Origin: JAVVRI01 sp036654795
Lineage (GTDB): Bacteria; Bacteroidota; Bacteroidia; Bacteroidales; Tannerellaceae
Direction of reading: 5' to 3'
NCBI GenBank assembly: GCA_036654795.1
Contig: JAVVRI010000069.1
Coordinates: 1 to 15,906 of the forward strand
Length of the DNA stretch: 15,906 nt
Shown: positions 1 to 7,984 of the stretch, piece by piece
Layout of the letters: every line of letters begins with the position of its first letter
How positions within the stretch are numbered: position 1 is the stretch's first letter
Made by a program: the position numbers and the translations under genes
Notes under the pieces: generated by a model
Database searches by the model: none
The model's input: the letters and a program-made list of their open reading frames with translations, nothing else
What the model was told of the DNA's origin: nothing

Positions 1-58
1 GGTGTGAAACGTGGAATATTAATTCTAAAATCCGCAATTGAATAAACTGACAATTCCG

Positions 59-150
59 ATACTCATCCACAGGGAAAATCGGCTGACCCACTTTTTGGTG
101 ATCAGTTCGTGACAGACAAACTCAGAGCCATTATCTGTTGTGATTGACTG
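59..150 (-). pseudogene. IS30-like transposase relic (DDE core fragment, frameshifted)
   Basis: Read on the minus strand from 150 down to 88, the sequence encodes QSITTDNGSEFVCHELITKK. This resembles the block around the second catalytic Asp (T-D-N-G-x-E-F) of IS30-family DDE transposases. In the next frame from 91 to 59 the reading continues as VGQPIFPVDEY. That fits the family pattern LGxPxxFxDxY, so one frameshift appears to separate the two pieces. Nothing upstream or downstream extends the homology: the 5' side runs straight into the terminator hairpin at 153-190, and the 3' side reaches the window edge without further recognisable motif. I infer a non-functional scrap of an old insertion sequence. 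The family call is from memory of the motif, not a search. Confidence 0.5.
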
Positions 151-152
151 CA

Positions 153-190
153 AAAAGAGGGCAGCCCCGTAATGGGAACTGCCCTCTTTT
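153..190 (-). terminator. Intrinsic terminator after the Ca2+-ATPase gene
   Basis: A perfect 12-bp stem pairs 153-164 with 179-190 around a 14-nt loop. Its outer A/T base pairs give a run of U on either strand, so it could work in both directions. It lies 43 bp beyond the stop codon of the minus-strand ATPase gene, where its terminator is expected. Confidence 0.85.
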
Positions 191-232
191 CATTATCAAA
201 CAGGCACAGATGCCGAAGCAGGAATGCCCTTG

Positions 233-2926
233 TTATGCCTTGCGGCGCAAGCGGTCAATAAAGCGTAGAAACTCGCCAATCCACAGCACAACAGAAGTAG
301 AGCCAACAATGATTCCCCAATCCTTCCAGCTGAGGGGAACGACGCTAAACATCTCGCCACCCAGCGTAACAATCAGGTACTGGCCAATAACGATCATCAA
401 GGCAACTAACAGGAAACCTTTGCTACTCCGCAACTCGCCCAGAGCCGATTTGTTGTCGCCGTAAGCTTTTGCGTTAAACATATTCCAAAACTGAAGCATC
501 ACGAAGATGGTGAAGAACTCAGAGAGTTCGTATGCCGTCAACTCCCCTTCCGTGAAGTGAAAATAGAGAAGGATACCCATCAATGTGATCACAAAAAGGA
601 AGCCTACAATAAAAATATTATATGCCATCGGACGGGTGATGATAAAGTCTCCGTCCGGTCCACTCTTGCGCGGTTTGCTATTCATCACCTTTTCGTGCGG
701 AGGCAGTGAGGCCAACGCTCCGGCAGCAAAGGTATCCATTATCAGATTGACCCAAAGCATTTGCGTAACCGTCAGTGGCGACTCAGTGCCGAGCAGTGAA
801 CCCAGCAAAACAATCACACAGGCAGCCACGTTGATCGTCAGTTGGAAAAGGATGAACTTCTGAATGTTCTGATATAGCGAGCGCCCCCACATCACGGCAC
901 GAGTAATGCTGCCGAACGAGTTGTCGATGATTGTAATATCACTCGCCTCCTTGGCTACTGAAGTTCCGTCGCCCATCGAAAGACCAACTTGCGCAGCTTT
1001 CAGCGCAGGGGCATCGTTCGTACCGTCGCCGGTTACGGCTACCACGGCACCCTTCTGTTGCAACAACTGCACGAGGCGCTGCTTGTCCGTCGGGCGAGCA
1101 CGACACATGATCCGCAGATCCATAATACGATCCAACGCCTCCTTATCAGTCAAAGCTTCGAAGCCGGGACCGGTAATGATGTTGCGGTCAGTGTCTTCCG
1201 GCCTCCAAGTACCAATCTGACGGCCGATCTCCTTCGCTGTACCGGGCGTATCGCCGGTCACAATCTTTACATCAATACCTGCATGCAGACAGACCTGCAC
1301 AGCGGCAGGCACATCGGCACGCACGGGATCGGAGATGGCGACAATACCCAAATAGGTTAGGTCGGCATTGTGCAGTCGTCCGTTGACGAAGAAGTTTTCG
1401 TCTGTCTTGCCCGCTTCCAGTATCTGGTAGGCAAAACCTAACGTACGCATCGCCTGATTCTGATAGCCGAGCAATTGCTGCTCAATACCCGCCTGACAGT
1501 CTTTTACGGCTTTGAACGTTCCGTCCATAGCCACACGGCTACTGTTGGCCAATACGATTTCGGGTGCTCCCTTTACATATAATACTTTCTTTCCGATCAA
1601 AGGAGAGTCTACCATTGTTGCCATATACTTACGCTCGGTGGAGAAGGTCAACTGGTCGATTACCTCAGCCTCTTCGCGCATATCCAGATAGTTCTGGTGC
1701 TGACCGTGCAGCCAGAGTAGCAGGGCGGCTTCAGTGGGATTGCCCATCGTACGAACTTTCTCTTCCGAGAAGTCCAGGTAGGCAGTGGAGTTTACCGAGA
1801 TACCCTCTTTGATCAGGCAACTCAGCTCGTCGCCATCCAAATGTTGATCCTTCAGATTATAGAAGTTCGTTTGGTGTACCTGCATCTGGTTTTGAGTCAG
1901 TGTGCCGGTTTTATCGGTACAGATCACAGTCGTTGCACCCATCGTTTCGCAGGCGTGCATCTTACGCACCAAGTTGTTTGTCTTGAGCATACGGTTCATG
2001 CTCAGTGCGAGACTAAGCGTGACGCTCATCGGCAACCCTTCAGGTACAGAGACGACAATTAGCGTAACGGCAATCATAAAGATATTCAGGACATGGCCAA
2101 CCAAATCCATAATAGGCAAGTCGCCCGAATTAATCAGCAGCTTAGCCAGCAACGCAACAAAGGTAACGCCCGCAATAGTGTATCCCGCCTTGCTGATTAC
2201 GCCAGCCAGCCCTTTAAGTTGTATCTGAAGTGGAGTTTCCACGTCACTTTCGATCTGCGAACCTTCATACACTTTGCCGTATCCGGTGGCATCGCCTACC
2301 TTGTCTACCCGCATCACGCCGTGACCGTCCACTACGGTCGTGCCGCGCATGACGACGTTGGAGGGGTAAGTGGCTTCGGCATCGAACTCACTTTCGTGCG
2401 TCGTCTTGCCAATAATGGGTTCGCCAGTTAAGGTCGATTCGTTGATTTGCAAAGAAATTGCTTCTTGCAATTCGCCATCTGCCGGCACCTCTTCACCGGT
2501 TTCCAGCACAACGATATCACCCACCACTACCTCTCGCTTGGGAACTTGGCTGATGTTTCCACCACGAATGACCTTCACCAGTGTGTCATCGTTCACTGTA
2601 TTCAATATGTCGAACGCTTTATTAGCCTTCACCTCGAAGGCAAAGCCCACGCAGCTAGCCAACAGAATGGCAAAGAAGATACCAATTGGCTCCAGAAACG
2701 CCGTAAAGCCTTTAGCCTCCGGCCCCCAGCAATGTACGCCAGATATGATCATGGAGAGGAACCAAGCTACAAGAAGGATACGAATAATAGGATCATCAAA
2801 TTTCTCCAGAAAGAGGCTCCATAACGAGCGCTTCTTAGGAGGGGTAAGCACATTCTCGCCATGCAGGCGTCTGCTTTCTTCTACTTGTTGAGGGGTTAGC
2901 CCCTGAAAGGGATGTTTTTTCTCCAT
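233..2926 (-). CDS. Calcium-translocating P-type ATPase, PMCA-type (P2B)
   Basis: This is an 897-residue inner-membrane cation pump that couples ATP hydrolysis to ion export, probably Ca2+. In order it shows an N-terminal cation-ATPase domain, M1/M2 (about 47-62 and 81-97), the actuator loop TGEP (167-170, catalytic Glu169), M3 and M4 with PEGLP (295-299), the phosphorylation motif DKTGTLT (Asp338), the nucleotide-domain KGAPE (452-456), the hinge motif TGDGTNDAPAL (632-642), and M5-M10. Glu296 in M4 with Asn726 and Asp730 in M6 (NLIMD) match the single Ca2+ site of plasma-membrane type pumps, which lack the second SERCA site. TGEP replaces the usual TGES but keeps the essential Glu. I chose the ATG at 2926. 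A longer frame reaches a TTG at 2965, but that codon lies inside the promoter -7 box. The gene is monocistronic, with its own promoter and terminator. Mg2+ or Mn2+ transport cannot be excluded. Confidence 0.93.
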   Translation of the reverse strand: MEKKHPFQGLTPQQVEESRRLHGENVLTPPKKRSLWSLFLEKFDDPIIRILLVAWFLSMIISGVHCWGPEAKGFTAFLEPIGIFFAILLASCVGFAFEVKANKAFDILNTVNDDTLVKVIRGGNISQVPKREVVVGDIVVLETGEEVPADGELQEAISLQINESTLTGEPIIGKTTHESEFDAEATYPSNVVMRGTTVVDGHGVMRVDKVGDATGYGKVYEGSQIESDVETPLQIQLKGLAGVISKAGYTIAGVTFVALLAKLLINSGDLPIMDLVGHVLNIFMIAVTLIVVSVPEGLPMSVTLSLALSMNRMLKTNNLVRKMHACETMGATTVICTDKTGTLTQNQMQVHQTNFYNLKDQHLDGDELSCLIKEGISVNSTAYLDFSEEKVRTMGNPTEAALLLWLHGQHQNYLDMREEAEVIDQLTFSTERKYMATMVDSPLIGKKVLYVKGAPEIVLANSSRVAMDGTFKAVKDCQAGIEQQLLGYQNQAMRTLGFAYQILEAGKTDENFFVNGRLHNADLTYLGIVAISDPVRADVPAAVQVCLHAGIDVKIVTGDTPGTAKEIGRQIGTWRPEDTDRNIITGPGFEALTDKEALDRIMDLRIMCRARPTDKQRLVQLLQQKGAVVAVTGDGTNDAPALKAAQVGLSMGDGTSVAKEASDITIIDNSFGSITRAVMWGRSLYQNIQKFILFQLTINVAACVIVLLGSLLGTESPLTVTQMLWVNLIMDTFAAGALASLPPHEKVMNSKPRKSGPDGDFIITRPMAYNIFIVGFLFVITLMGILLYFHFTEGELTAYELSEFFTIFVMLQFWNMFNAKAYGDNKSALGELRSSKGFLLVALMIVIGQYLIVTLGGEMFSVVPLSWKDWGIIVGSTSVVLWIGEFLRFIDRLRRKA

Positions 2927-2962
2927 ATAACCTTTTAATTGTATTTGAATGAATTGAGTGTG

Positions 2963-2995
2963 CAAAATTACATAAACTTCTCGTACCTACACAAA
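2963..2995 (-). promoter_or_regulatory. Bacteroidales-type promoter for the Ca2+-ATPase gene
   Basis: On the minus strand, TTTG (2992-2995) is followed after 21 bp by TAATTTTG (2963-2970), a full match to the Bacteroidales -33/-7 consensus TTTG...TAnnTTTG. Transcription should start near 2956-2958, leaving a leader of about 30 nt before the ATG at 2926. This placement rules out the upstream TTG as a start. Confidence 0.75.
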
Positions 2996-3407
2996 AGCAT
3001 CGACTTTATATTCGAAAGTGGGAACTGTTTAGTACTTTCTATACCACTATTTAGATCAAAACATTACTCTAATTATACTTTTGAGCTAGCTGGAAATCAA
3101 TTTTGAGCCGGCTCAAAAACAATTACGAGCAGGCTAAAAATCAATTTTGAGCTGGCTCAAAAGTATAATAATATATAGGCTTCCGGGCAAAATATCCTAT
3201 CTTTTTCATTAACACACTGCATATTGAGAGCTAGCACGTCTGCATGTAGTACAACTATCGGCTACTACTTATTGAAAAAAAGTGCCCTAGTCTCAAAAAG
3301 AACGCATGCTATTCTTTATTATTAACATAGATCGTATAAACTTTTCCTGCTGTTTTACGTCTTATATATAGGTTATATTAGTATTGTGTATTTAAGATGA
3401 TAAGATT
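2996..3407. other. Gene-free intergenic region between divergent genes
   Basis: This 412-bp AT-rich stretch separates the ATPase promoter from the DUF4251 gene. It contains the palindromic 22-bp array at 3072-3169, described separately. A possible but weak -7 element, TAGTATTG at 3379-3386 (one mismatch to TAnnTTTG), could serve the gene at 3408; no convincing -33 partner was found. No tRNA and no credible open frame were seen on either strand in the rest (3170-3378). Confidence 0.6.
3072..3169. repeat. Four tandem 22-bp palindromic units closed by a 20-bp inverted repeat
   Basis: Units begin at 3079, 3101, 3123 and 3145, an exact 22-bp period, with consensus TTTTGAGCNGGCTNAAAATC followed by AA. 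Unit 2 contains a perfect 18-bp palindrome, TTTTGAGCCGGCTCAAAA (3101-3118). Unit 4 has the same arms around a non-complementary centre. Units 1 and 3 are degenerate in one arm. The outer sequence 3072-3091 is complementary to 3150-3169 over 20 bp with one G-T pair, so the whole array can fold into one large hairpin with unit 2 as a side stem. There are no unique spacers, so it is not a CRISPR array. It resembles REP/BIME-like intergenic elements in structure; function is unknown. Confidence 0.85.
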
Positions 3408-3914
3408 ATGAAGGTTGTTAGGTTATTAGGTTTAGTTGGGATTGCCTTCCTCATGGGAGGGCAATCCCTTTTTGCGCAAGCGAAGCAACAAAAAGAGGAA
3501 AAGAAAGCGAGGCAGGAACAGATGGTGAAGGAACAGATTGAAAATGGACGTTTCAAGGTGGATGTAGATAGGGCGATGCCGATGCAAGGACGGCCGGTCA
3601 ACTTGACCTCTTCCTATTCGTTAGAGGTGCGGGGCGATTCGGTTATCTCCTACCTCCCCTATTTTGGCAGAGCCTATAGCGCTCCATACGGAGGAGGAGA
3701 CGGGATGCGCTTTGAAGCTTTATTGACGGATTACAGCTGCACATACGCCAAAAAGGGAGTGGCTCAAATCAAGTTCAGAACCAAAACGAAAGAGGACACA
3801 TACGATTTCCGTATGCAGATCTATCCGAACGGCTCCTCAACGCTGAACGTGACGCCGGTCAACAAGCAGGCGATCAGCTACACCGGCGAATTAAAGACTA
3901 AAGAAGCGGAGTAA
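3408..3914 (+). CDS. DUF4251 domain-containing exported protein
   Basis: This is a 168-residue protein of unknown function. Residues 1-24 form a signal peptide: Lys2 and Arg5, then a hydrophobic core, with likely cleavage just after SLFA. A strongly charged Lys/Glu/Gln segment follows (about 25-50, probably helical), then a compact beta-rich domain. Its signature SVISYLPYFGRAYSAPYGGG (about 79-98) is the block I associate with DUF4251 of Bacteroidota. No Cys follows the signal sequence, so a soluble periplasmic protein is more likely than a lipoprotein. The only cysteine is in the mature domain near residue 111. The gene stands alone; its 3' end overlaps the convergent radical SAM gene by 17 bp. 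No enzymatic motif is visible and no function can be assigned. Confidence 0.85.
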   Translation: MKVVRLLGLVGIAFLMGGQSLFAQAKQQKEEKKARQEQMVKEQIENGRFKVDVDRAMPMQGRPVNLTSSYSLEVRGDSVISYLPYFGRAYSAPYGGGDGMRFEALLTDYSCTYAKKGVAQIKFRTKTKEDTYDFRMQIYPNGSSTLNVTPVNKQAISYTGELKTKEAE

Positions 3915-4830
3915 AAAGCTTTCCCTGCCATGTGTTACGCTGAGCAATGCGCTTATCTACTTTGGCCGTAAATTCAAAATTCTTCAATCCCCAGTCCGGC
4001 GCAATAAGCAGCTCTTTAGGCGACTGAGAAACAAACCTCTCCACCACAATGGAGGGGTTTAATCGTTCTATAAAGTCTATTACCAACTCCACATACTCGT
4101 CGGCCGTATAGAGGTGGAAACGTTCCGGCTGATCGGCATATTCCTTCGCCATACGCGTCTGGCGAATCAGTTGCAACTGGTGCAACTTTAGGGTCGTGAT
4201 GGGGAGGATAGAGAGTACGTCCGCATGATGGAGCATTTCCTCGCGGCTTTCGCCCGGCAAACCTAATATCAAATGGACGCCGGTATAAATACCTTTTGCT
4301 GCCGTACGACGAACAGCCTCTTCTGATTCGGATTGTGTGTGACCACGGTTAATGGCCTCCAGCGTACGATCTAGCGTGCTTTCCAATCCGTATTCAATCA
4401 TAACAAACTTCGTTCGTGCCAGTGTGGCAAAATAATCTAACAAGTCGTCGGGCATGCAGTCCGGACGCGTACCCACAATCAGTCCCTCCACACCCGGATA
4501 GGCAAGAGCCTCTTCGTATTTTGCAATTAAAGCTGCTGTTTGATCGTATGTATTGGTATAGGCTTGGAAATAGGCCAGATATTTCATATCGGGATACTTT
4601 CCTGAAAAAAAGCATACCCCTTCGGCCAGTTGTTGCGACACGCTTTTCTCAGTACGACAATATTCAGGGCTGAAAGTCTGATTATTGCAGTATGTACAGC
4701 CACCCCATCCCTTCGCCCCATCGCGGTTAGGACAGGTAAATCCGGCATTAATGGAAATTTTCTGCACCTTTCCGGGGAATATACCCCGCAGAAAATCACC
4801 GAAGTTGTTATATGGTTTAACATTTTTCAC
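3898..4830 (-). CDS. Radical SAM protein, TIGR01212/YhcC family
   Basis: This 310-residue cytoplasmic enzyme binds a [4Fe-4S] cluster and S-adenosylmethionine; the substrate is not established for the family. The cluster cysteines appear as Cys33-x11-Cys45-x2-Cys48, within the family pattern CPNRDGxxGxGGCxxC. The opening block YNNFGDFLRGIFPGKVQKIS also fits the family. Further landmarks are the GTRPDC segment (about 121-126) and LILGLPGE (about 187-194), typical of the radical SAM barrel. It is related to the Elp3-like branch but has no acetyltransferase domain. The start is a GTG at 4830: no in-frame ATG lies near it, and the conserved N-terminus must be included. The ATG at 4823 is out of frame. 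A TATCTTTG box ends only 4 nt upstream, so the mRNA may be leaderless. The 3' end overlaps the DUF4251 gene. Confidence 0.88.
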   Translation of the reverse strand: MKNVKPYNNFGDFLRGIFPGKVQKISINAGFTCPNRDGAKGWGGCTYCNNQTFSPEYCRTEKSVSQQLAEGVCFFSGKYPDMKYLAYFQAYTNTYDQTAALIAKYEEALAYPGVEGLIVGTRPDCMPDDLLDYFATLARTKFVMIEYGLESTLDRTLEAINRGHTQSESEEAVRRTAAKGIYTGVHLILGLPGESREEMLHHADVLSILPITTLKLHQLQLIRQTRMAKEYADQPERFHLYTADEYVELVIDFIERLNPSIVVERFVSQSPKELLIAPDWGLKNFEFTAKVDKRIAQRNTWQGKLFTPLL

Positions 4831-4834
4831 AGTG

Positions 4835-4842
4835 CAAAGATA
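4835..4842 (-). promoter_or_regulatory. Candidate -7 element for the radical SAM gene
   Basis: On the minus strand, TATCTTTG is an exact match to TAnnTTTG. It ends 4 nt before the GTG start at 4830, so transcription would begin at or next to the start codon. No TTTG -33 element was found 19-21 bp upstream, so this rests on the -7 match alone. Confidence 0.45.
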
Positions 4843-4874
4843 TCCAAAAAACTTAACAGTTCACGCTTTTATGT

Positions 4875-4882
4875 TAACTTTG
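4875..4882 (+). promoter_or_regulatory. Candidate -7 element for the dipeptidyl peptidase IV gene
   Basis: TAACTTTG is an exact match to TAnnTTTG, 24 bp upstream of the ATG at 4907. The implied leader is about 18-20 nt. A clear -33 partner is missing. With the opposing element at 4835-4842 it makes a compact divergent promoter region of 76 bp. Confidence 0.5.
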
Positions 4883-4906
4883 CCTCCTATTATTAATACA
4901 TTAGAC

Positions 4907-7081
4907 ATGAAACGATTGGGTTTTAGTTTCTTGCTTTCACTTTTATTAGTGGGAAATATGTCTGCACAGCATGAAAACAAACGTGTAGACTTAAAAGAGA
5001 TTACAGACGGTAAGTTCCGTCAAGTTACAGCAACAGGCGAAATGCGCTCGTTGCCGGATGGCGAACACTATACGGCAATGAACAAAGAGCAAAATATGAT
5101 TGTTAAATATTCCTATCGAACAGGAAAAGCGGTGGACACACTGTTTAATGTTCGGACAGCCCGCGAATGTCCGTTCAAAGACTTTGAGGGATATGAAATC
5201 AGTAGCACCGGCCACCGCATCTTGGTATGGAGAGATTCGGAGCAGATATACCGCCGCTCGTTCAAATCGACGATATACGATTACGACGTGCGCCGTAATT
5301 ACGTGAAGCCGCTGGCCGATTCGGACAGCAAGCAGATGATTCCCCTCCTATCACCGGACGGACGTATGTGCGCGTATGTGCGCGACAATAATATTTGGGT
5401 ACGCAAATTCGATTTTAGTACCGAAGTACAAGTAACCAAGGATGGCGAACTCAATAAAATTTTAAATGGCATCACCGACTGGGTGTATGAAGAAGAATTT
5501 GCTACCACCAGCCTCATGGCTTGGTCGCCAGACAGCGAATATCTAACCTTCGTGCGCTTCGACGAAACCGAGGTACCCGAATACTCCATGCAAATGTATG
5601 GTGATGGCAACTACCCCGAATATTACAACTACAAATACCCTGTGGCAGGCGAAAACAACTCGAAAATAAGCCTTCATTCCTACAGCATAGCAACAAAAGA
5701 CATTAAAGAGCTAAAAGTCCCCATCGAGGCCGACGGTTATATTCCCCGGATCATCTTTACCAACAACCCCGACCAGCTGGCTGTTATGACGCTAAACCGT
5801 CATCAGAACTTGTTCAACATGTACTACGCCAACCCGAAAAGCGGTGTTTTCCGCTTAATCCTCAGGGAAGAAAACAAGAGCTATGTGGATTCCGAATGGC
5901 TTAACTCCATTCAATTCCTAACAAATGGCTTTACCTATGTCAGCGAGCAGGATGGTTATTCGCACGTCTACCTTTATTCGCCTACAGGCGTAATGCAGCG
6001 TCAGGTAACGAAAGGCAACTGGGACGTAACCCGATTGATCGGAGTGGACGAAGCTACCAACACGGTCTATTACGAATCTGCCGAAGAAAGCCCTTTGCGC
6101 CGTTCCGTCTACAAGATAGACCAGAAAGGCATCAAAACGAAAATCTCATCCGATCCGGGTACAAACAGCGCCACTTTTAGTAAGAACTTTGCTTATTTCG
6201 TAAACACCTACTCCAACGCCAACACTCCGTCTAAAATAACGGTGAATGAGACAAAAACGAAAAGGGTTTTGCGTGTCCTGCAGGACAATATGGCTTTAAT
6301 CAGCAAATTGTCCGACTATTCTTATGGTAAAAAAGAATTCATCAAATTACAGACAGCTTCAGACATCGAGTTGAATGCCTGGATTGTTAAGCCGGCAAAC
6401 TTTGACGAGTCAAAAAAGTATCCCGTCCTGATGGTACAATACAGCGGTCCTAATTCGCAACAAGTATTGGATAAATTCAGCTTCGACTGGGAACATTATC
6501 TGGCTGCAAATGGTTATATTGTAGTAAGCGTGGATGGGCGCGGCACAGGTGCACGCGGCGAAGCCTTCCGTAAATGTACTTATCTGCGTATGGGTGATTT
6601 AGAATCGCGCGATCAGGTAGAGGCTGCGCAAGCATTAGGCAAATTGCCTTATGTAGATAAGAATCGTATGGCTATCTGGGGTTGGAGTTTTGGCGGTTAC
6701 ACCACATTGATGGCAATGAGTGTAGGCAATGGTACGTTCAAGGCCGGTATCGCCGTAGCCCCTCCAACAGACTGGAAGTATTACGACTCGGTTTATACCG
6801 AACGTTATATGCGTACCCCAAAAGAGAACTTTGAAGGATACGCTGCAACTTCCCCTCTATTGAAGGCTAAAAATTTGAAGGGGAAATTATTGCTGGTTCA
6901 TGGAACAGCAGACGATAATGTCCATTTCTTGCAGACAATGGATTATGCCGAAGCTCTCGTGCAGGCTGGCAAACAATTTGATATGCATGTGTATAAAGAT
7001 AGAAATCACGGCATTAGCGGAGGTAACACACGTTATCACCTATACACGAAGATGTCAAACTACTTATTTGATAACCTATAA
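4907..7081 (+). CDS. dpp4: Dipeptidyl peptidase IV (serine peptidase family S9B)
   Basis: This 724-residue periplasmic protease removes X-Pro or X-Ala dipeptides from peptide N-termini. Residues 1-20 are a signal peptide (cleavage after MSA). A beta-propeller domain follows (about 30-470); it carries VYEEEF at 193-198, the double-Glu motif that binds the substrate amino group. The alpha/beta-hydrolase domain (about 480-724) has GWSFGG with Ser594, GTADDNVHF with Asp669 (or the adjacent Asp670), and DRNHG with His701 as the triad. The triad spacing and total length agree with Porphyromonas gingivalis DPP IV (about 723 residues). The frame is open upstream to 4685, but that extension runs through the antisense radical SAM gene and both promoters. 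The ATG at 4907 directly precedes the signal peptide and is the true start. lipA follows without any gap, so the two are probably co-transcribed. Confidence 0.95.
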   Translation: MKRLGFSFLLSLLLVGNMSAQHENKRVDLKEITDGKFRQVTATGEMRSLPDGEHYTAMNKEQNMIVKYSYRTGKAVDTLFNVRTARECPFKDFEGYEISSTGHRILVWRDSEQIYRRSFKSTIYDYDVRRNYVKPLADSDSKQMIPLLSPDGRMCAYVRDNNIWVRKFDFSTEVQVTKDGELNKILNGITDWVYEEEFATTSLMAWSPDSEYLTFVRFDETEVPEYSMQMYGDGNYPEYYNYKYPVAGENNSKISLHSYSIATKDIKELKVPIEADGYIPRIIFTNNPDQLAVMTLNRHQNLFNMYYANPKSGVFRLILREENKSYVDSEWLNSIQFLTNGFTYVSEQDGYSHVYLYSPTGVMQRQVTKGNWDVTRLIGVDEATNTVYYESAEESPLRRSVYKIDQKGIKTKISSDPGTNSATFSKNFAYFVNTYSNANTPSKITVNETKTKRVLRVLQDNMALISKLSDYSYGKKEFIKLQTASDIELNAWIVKPANFDESKKYPVLMVQYSGPNSQQVLDKFSFDWEHYLAANGYIVVSVDGRGTGARGEAFRKCTYLRMGDLESRDQVEAAQALGKLPYVDKNRMAIWGWSFGGYTTLMAMSVGNGTFKAGIAVAPPTDWKYYDSVYTERYMRTPKENFEGYAATSPLLKAKNLKGKLLLVHGTADDNVHFLQTMDYAEALVQAGKQFDMHVYKDRNHGISGGNTRYHLYTKMSNYLFDNL

Positions 7082-7927
7082 ATGGAAAAACATGTAAAGA
7101 AACCGGACTGGTTGAAAGTCCGGTTAGGAGGTAACGAGCAATTCACAGAGACGAAACGTATTGTGGAGTCTCATTGTCTTCATACAATTTGCACCAGCGG
7201 CAAATGTCCGAATATGGGTGAATGTTGGAGTCGAGGCACGGCAACCTTTATGATTGCCGGTGAAATATGTACTCGCTCCTGTCGTTTTTGTAATACTTTA
7301 ACCGGTAAGCCGCTGCCTCTTGATGCCAACGAACCGGCTAATGTAGCAGAAAGTATTCGCTTGATGGGGCTGAAGCATGCTGTGATCACATCTGTAGACC
7401 GCGACGACCTGCCCGATCTGGGTGCCCGTCACTGGGTGGAAACAATTCGGAAGATCAAGCAAGTCAACCCGCAAACTACCGTAGAAGTTTTAATTCCAGA
7501 CTTTCAGGGACGCCTCGAACTAGTAGACATGGTCGTAGAGGCCACTCCAGAAATCATTTCCCATAACATGGAAACCGTACGGCGGATTAGTCCGCAGGTG
7601 CGTAGTGCTGCCCGTTATGACGACAGTTTGGCCGTACTGGCTCGTATTGCTGCCGGTGGCGTAACAGCTAAAACAGGCATTATGCTCGGTTTGGGAGAGA
7701 CGGAAGAAGAGGTCTATGAATTGATGGACGATGTCTTAAAGGTAGGTGTGTCTGTCCTTACAATCGGACAATACCTGCAACCTTCCCGAAAGAATATTCC
7801 GGTTTCCGAATATGTGCACCCTGAGCGTTTCGAAGCGTATCGGCAAGTAGCCCTTACGAAGGGAATTCGCATGGTGGAAAGTGCGCCATTAGTTCGTTCC
7901 TCCTATCATGCGGAAAAGCATGTGTGA
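7082..7927 (+). CDS. lipA: Lipoyl synthase
   Basis: This 281-residue cytoplasmic radical SAM enzyme inserts two sulfur atoms at C6 and C8 of protein-bound octanoyl groups, making lipoate for 2-oxoacid dehydrogenases and the glycine cleavage system. Both clusters are visible. The auxiliary [4Fe-4S] cluster, which is consumed as sulfur donor, is bound by Cys37-x4-Cys42-x5-Cys48. The radical SAM cluster is bound by Cys63-x3-Cys67-x2-Cys70. The C-terminal RSSY (272-275) provides the conserved Ser that contacts the auxiliary cluster. VITSVDRDDL and SHNMETV are further family blocks. Length is slightly short of E. coli LipA because the N-terminal extension is reduced. The ATG abuts the dpp4 stop codon with zero spacing, implying translational coupling. 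No lipB is visible nearby. Confidence 0.97.
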   Translation: MEKHVKKPDWLKVRLGGNEQFTETKRIVESHCLHTICTSGKCPNMGECWSRGTATFMIAGEICTRSCRFCNTLTGKPLPLDANEPANVAESIRLMGLKHAVITSVDRDDLPDLGARHWVETIRKIKQVNPQTTVEVLIPDFQGRLELVDMVVEATPEIISHNMETVRRISPQVRSAARYDDSLAVLARIAAGGVTAKTGIMLGLGETEEEVYELMDDVLKVGVSVLTIGQYLQPSRKNIPVSEYVHPERFEAYRQVALTKGIRMVESAPLVRSSYHAEKHV

Positions 7928-7984
7928 CCAAGCAACAGCGAAAGGCTCTTATTATTATTAAAACAGCCTGAAAAAGAGAGAATA

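Noticed and set aside
2927..2965. N-terminal extension of the Ca2+-ATPase from a TTG codon
   Set aside because: The TTG is part of the promoter -7 element TAATTTTG, so it is not transcribed in full.
3072..3169. CRISPR array
   Set aside because: The period is 22 bp with the palindromic unit filling it; there are no unique spacers of 25-40 bp and no cas genes.
4685..4906. N-terminal extension of dipeptidyl peptidase IV
   Set aside because: The upstream frame overlaps the opposing radical SAM gene and both promoter boxes, while the ATG at 4907 is followed at once by a signal peptide.
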